A stretch of DNA of 64,000 nucleotides from Scleromatobacter humisilvae. Its GTDB lineage: Bacteria > Pseudomonadota > Gammaproteobacteria > Burkholderiales > Burkholderiaceae_C. The stretch is taken from positions 124,001 to 188,000 of the forward strand of contig NZ_JAJLJH010000008.1 in NCBI RefSeq assembly GCF_023231945.1. Direction: 5' to 3'. Both the position numbers and the translations under genes were made by a program. Shown here piece by piece: positions 61,801 through 64,000 of this stretch. Each line of letters starts with the position of its first letter. The first letter of the stretch is position 1. The notes beneath the pieces were generated by a model. It worked only from the letters and a program-made list of their open reading frames with translations. It ran no database searches and was not told where the DNA came from.

Positions 61801-64000
61801 TCGGCGGCAGCCTGCGCGGCGGCCTCGGCCTCGCGGGCGCGCTGGACGCTCTCGTCGTGCGTGGCCTGCGCGACCTGGGCCTGCAGCGAGGCCTGGAAGG
61901 CATCGAAGCGGGCCAGCAGCGGCGCGGCGGGCGACTGCAGGAAGCCCGCGGCGAACTGGTGCAGCAGGCGGCGGATCTCTTCGGCGACGTCGTTGTACAG
62001 GCGCGCTTCGTCCGGCGTCACCAGGCGCGACTGCGAGACCTCGAGCGCGTGCTCCAGGCGGCGCGCGAGCGACGACAGATCGGAATGGCCCACGGTGGCC
62101 GAGTTGCCAGCCAGCGAATGCGCCAGCGACACGGCCTCCTCGCCGACCGCGCGCGGCAGCTCGAGCACCCACTCGGCCAGCGACGTGCACAGGCGGCGCG
62201 ACTGCTCGTCGGCCTCGTTGAGGAAGATGTTGAACAGGCCCAGGCCGATGCGCAGCGGGCCGATGACCTTGTAGTTCTCGGCCTCGTCGGCCGGCAGCTG
62301 GTCGCCGACGGTCAGCGTGTCGAACGCGTGCGTGCCCGTGGCGGGCGGCTGCGCGACGGCGGCGTCGTTGGCGGCCGGCTCGGCGGTGCGCTCGGACGGC
62401 AGCAGGTCGAACGCGGTGTCGTCGAGCGCGGCCGGCACGGTGTCGGGGCCGGTGTCATGGTGCTCGGATTCGGGCGCCTCGGCGCGCATGTCGCCGCGCT
62501 TCTCGATGACCGTGCTGTCGGCGGACTTGTCCAGATCGCCGAGGTCGAACTCGAAGTTCGGCGCGGCATATTCCGGCGTGTGGTCCATCGGCTGCACGAC
62601 CGTGCGCTCTTCCATGAGCTCGGTCGTCGGATGCGACGTGTCGGGCGCGTCCGACGGCAGGTCGAGCGTGAACGCCGGCTCGTGAGGCGCCTGCGCGGGC
62701 TTATCCGCCGCAGCCGTCAGTTCGCCCGGACCGGTGACTTCGAAGTCGTCGAGGATCTCGGTATCGCCGGCCTCCTCGGGTGCCGGTTCGAACGCGTCCT
62801 CGGGCGACGGCTTGTGCGGCGTCGGCGCAAGCACCGCCGTCGCGTCGGCAACGAACGGCTTGGCCTGGACCGGCTCGGCATCGGGATCGACGCCGTCGCG
62901 CAGCGCGTTGGCCGCGGCGACGATGGGCGCGCTGTGGAAGCCGGTGGCGTTCCTGGCGGCAAGCGCCTTGACCCAGCCCTCGAGCTCGTCGAGCACGTTC
63001 AGCGAGAACGTGCGCAGCTCCGGGCTGGCCTCGATCACGTGATCGGCCAGGCGCGCGTTGTACAACTGCTCGCAGGCCCAGGCGGCTTCGCCGAAGTCCT
63101 TCAGGCCGACCATGCGCGAGCTGCCCTTGAGCGTGTGGAACGCGCGGCGGACGGTGGAGATCGATTCGAAGTGCTGCGGGTCCTCGGCGAGCTTGCCGAG
63201 GCTCTCGCGGGCGCCGGCGATGACTTCCTCGGCCTCCTCGAAGAAGACCTCGAGCATCTCGTCGTCCTCGGCCGTGGCCGTGTCGGAGACGACGGCGGCC
63301 GGCGCGACCGTCGGCGCCGGCGGCGGAGGCGGGGCGGCGAAATCGGTCATCGCCTGCGCGAGTTCCTGGCGCACCTCGGTGGCGCCGGACTCGTCGCTGC
63401 GCGCGAGCGCCTTGCTCGCGGCGCGGGCGGCGTCGGCGATGCTCTTCTCGTCGGACGCGACGGCCTGGTGGGCCAGCTCGTCGAGCTTGTGGATGATGTC
63501 GGCCTTGGACGCGGCGTCGTCGCCCGCGGCCGCGGCCAGCTGCTGCACCTGCTCCATCAGCTCGCTCTCGCCGGCGGCCGGCGCGTCGGGCTCGGACGGC
63601 ACGATCTCGTCGGTGCGTCCCATGACGGTCTCGAGGCGACCGGAGTCGGCGTCGAACCTGAACAGCGACTTGGCCAGCTGCGGCTGCACGCCCAGCAGGT
63701 CGATCAGGAAGCCCAGCGCGCCGACGTTGGCGGCGAGGCGGCCGACGGCCTGCTCGGACAGCGCGCGCTCCGTCGGCGCGTTAGGGGCGTCGTCATGAGA
63801 CTGCGCCAGCACGGCGTCGACCTCGTCGCGCATGCGCACGACGGCGTGGCCGGCCTGGTCGAGGCCCAGCACGGACAGCACTCCGCGCATGGCCGACAGC
63901 TTGGCCGGCACGGGAACGAGCGTCTCGCGGTCGGCCGGGTTGCGGCTGAACTTGTCGAGCTGGCTTTCGACGTCGGCCAGCGACGAGCGCAGCTCCTGCA
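58851..64000 (-). CDS. pilL: PilL/ChpA-type hybrid CheA (Hpt repeats, CheA core, CheW, REC), partial at the 5' end
   Basis: At least 1716 residues; the frame is open to the window edge and LQELRSSLADVESQLDKFSR precedes the first internal start, so the true start lies outside. Three Hpt motifs with the phospho-accepting His are visible: AFHTLKGSSRMVG (near 63135), AHSLAGNSATVG (near 62118) and ALHTLKGSARLAG (near 61137). An Ala/Glu-rich low-complexity stretch lies at about 61590-61850. Then come a CheA dimerisation and ATPase core (LLRNAVVHGIESPDARRAQDKD, GRGVGMDAVRTDI), a CheW-like domain and a C-terminal receiver (VVDDSLTVRRVTQRLL, LTDIEMPRMDGFDLL). It controls type IV pilus motility in relatives. 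Confidence 0.93.
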   Translation of the reverse strand, partial: QELRSSLADVESQLDKFSRNPADRETLVPVPAKLSAMRGVLSVLGLDQAGHAVVRMRDEVDAVLAQSHDDAPNAPTERALSEQAVGRLAANVGALGFLIDLLGVQPQLAKSLFRFDADSGRLETVMGRTDEIVPSEPDAPAAGESELMEQVQQLAAAAGDDAASKADIIHKLDELAHQAVASDEKSIADAARAASKALARSDESGATEVRQELAQAMTDFAAPPPPPAPTVAPAAVVSDTATAEDDEMLEVFFEEAEEVIAGARESLGKLAEDPQHFESISTVRRAFHTLKGSSRMVGLKDFGEAAWACEQLYNARLADHVIEASPELRTFSLNVLDELEGWVKALAARNATGFHSAPIVAAANALRDGVDPDAEPVQAKPFVADATAVLAPTPHKPSPEDAFEPAPEEAGDTEILDDFEVTGPGELTAAADKPAQAPHEPAFTLDLPSDAPDTSHPTTELMEERTVVQPMDHTPEYAAPNFEFDLGDLDKSADSTVIEKRGDMRAEAPESEHHDTGPDTVPAALDDTAFDLLPSERTAEPAANDAAVAQPPATGTHAFDTLTVGDQLPADEAENYKVIGPLRIGLGLFNIFLNEADEQSRRLCTSLAEWVLELPRAVGEEAVSLAHSLAGNSATVGHSDLSSLARRLEHALEVSQSRLVTPDEARLYNDVAEEIRRLLHQFAAGFLQSPAAPLLARFDAFQASLQAQVAQATHDESVQRAREAEAAAQAAAEAAAAEQAAAQAQAAAEAEAAAQARAAAEAEAAAEAKAAADAQAAADAQAAAEAKAAADAVAAAEAAAHAAAAPAEEHHFAELPIAAADVIDSPDTEIGADEFEALNAAADAAVAPAEPVAEVAPVAHAAIPESGLGAVKFSVLDDSVRAEPGQRHEVAEPQDEGTGFAQDLDAQDAIDPELFEIFSEEAQELLPSLASHLRAWEESPEMQSEAFGALRALHTLKGSARLAGAMRLGELAHRLESAFEERVGGRSVNPPTMAMLHTGVDALDEEFQRLQKAPRAPEPVAAPAPAPVAEAPVVAEPVAEQPVPAAEVAVPEVPAAPVEAAPESTIRQFVPKALSDAAPATIDWARFSATNPSRVQRVVEAATGNPATATVRVKAPLLDRLVNQAGEVSITRSRLESDVTQMRASLRELTENLDRLRRQLRDIELQADTQIASRLEASKSSSVEFDPLEMDRFTRFQELTRMMAESVNDVATVQRSITQTVQSAEDEMAAQARLTRALSEDLLRARMVPFDALSERLYRVVRQAAKETSVQVRLNVEGSSIELDRSVLDRMAGAFEHLLRNAVVHGIESPDARRAQDKDPVGTIDVTLAQQGNEVRIQIRDDGSGLNLQRIEARGRQNGLIAPDATPTDAELANLIFTPGFTTTDEVTELAGRGVGMDAVRTDITALGGRIETASAAGRGTAFTLLLPLTTAVTRVVQLRCGDLTVAMPASLVEVVRRTPNADVEQAYLSGVFRDGANDVPFFWLGALLQSTPHGVLAGKTTSIVLVRSAEQRVALHVDQVVGNQEVVVKNLGPQLARLPGLAGMSLLATGEVVPIYNPVALAAVYGQRPTAEAGAPHVPVVVEEVQEAKAPLVLVVDDSLTVRRVTQRLLTREGFRVTVAKDGLDALEQLEVERPAVMLTDIEMPRMDGFDLLRNVRHDPRWQGLPVIMITSRIAQKHRDLAIQLGADHYLGKPYDEEQLIGLIQENVAKTMPA

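Noticed and set aside
61590-61890. The Ala-rich part of PilL as a tandem-repeat array or CRISPR-like element
   Set aside because: There is no fixed repeat unit or spacer; it is in-frame low-complexity coding DNA.

Overview
The window is high-GC, gene-dense chromosomal DNA of a betaproteobacterium. It most resembles the Burkholderiales, in the Rubrivivax/Leptothrix/Roseateles/Comamonadaceae neighbourhood; this is inferred from gene content and order, not from a search. The pointers are an aa3 cytochrome oxidase operon with a ctaC-cytochrome c fusion, a 38-aa small assembly protein, DUF2970 and DUF2909; the order algH-ruvX-pyrR-pyrB-pyrC'-plsC; and a very large PilL/ChpA-type CheA. No insertion sequence, prophage, CRISPR array, tRNA or rRNA was seen. 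Many neighbours overlap by ATGA, GTGA or TGATG, so much of the DNA is read as tight operons.

Layout. 1-5169 (minus): start of an enoyl-CoA hydratase gene, a DUF3108 protein, an M61 peptidase, DsbC and a UbiH-type hydroxylase. 5286-10992: YchF, an ABC-type binding protein, a DUF2917 protein, the Kup potassium transporter and a small exported protein. 10999-19004 (minus): a c-di-GMP and sensory block, with a GGDEF-EAL protein coupled to a cupredoxin-like protein, a TPR-GGDEF protein, a lipoprotein, and a KdpE/short-KdpD pair without kdpFABC. 19039-24541 (minus): six tightly spaced genes forming a stressosome-type module (RsbR, RsbS, RsbT, an HATPase-PP2C fusion) that continues into a soluble histidine kinase and a REC-PAS-kinase-REC hybrid. 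24870-25796 (plus): rpoH, with a near-perfect CIRCE operator in the shared upstream region. 25938-27511: a DGPF/YCII protein and an ECF42-type sigma factor.

27513-36839 (mostly minus): the cytochrome c oxidase structural and assembly cluster, read ctaC, ctaD, small assembly protein, ctaG, DUF2970, ctaE, then SURF1, a CxxxC membrane protein, ctaA/COX15, ctaB/cyoE and SCO. 37039-43008: a BioC-like methyltransferase, ComF, TrmL, GpsA, SecB, GrxC, a rhodanese, GpmA and a DUF5990 protein. 43139-46819: two secreted lipoproteins of unknown role. 46975-50174: a divergent LysR/MFS pair and two small proteins. 50245-54763 (minus): the algH-ruvX-pyrR-pyrB-pyrC'-plsC operon, in which the dihydroorotase-like subunit has lost its metal-binding histidines. 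54805-64000: photolyase, an unknown secreted protein, a diguanylate cyclase and most of PilL/ChpA.

The genes most likely to work together in an under-described way are the stressosome-to-two-component chain at 19039-24541, its back-to-back arrangement with CIRCE-rpoH, and the cupredoxin/c-di-GMP gene pair.
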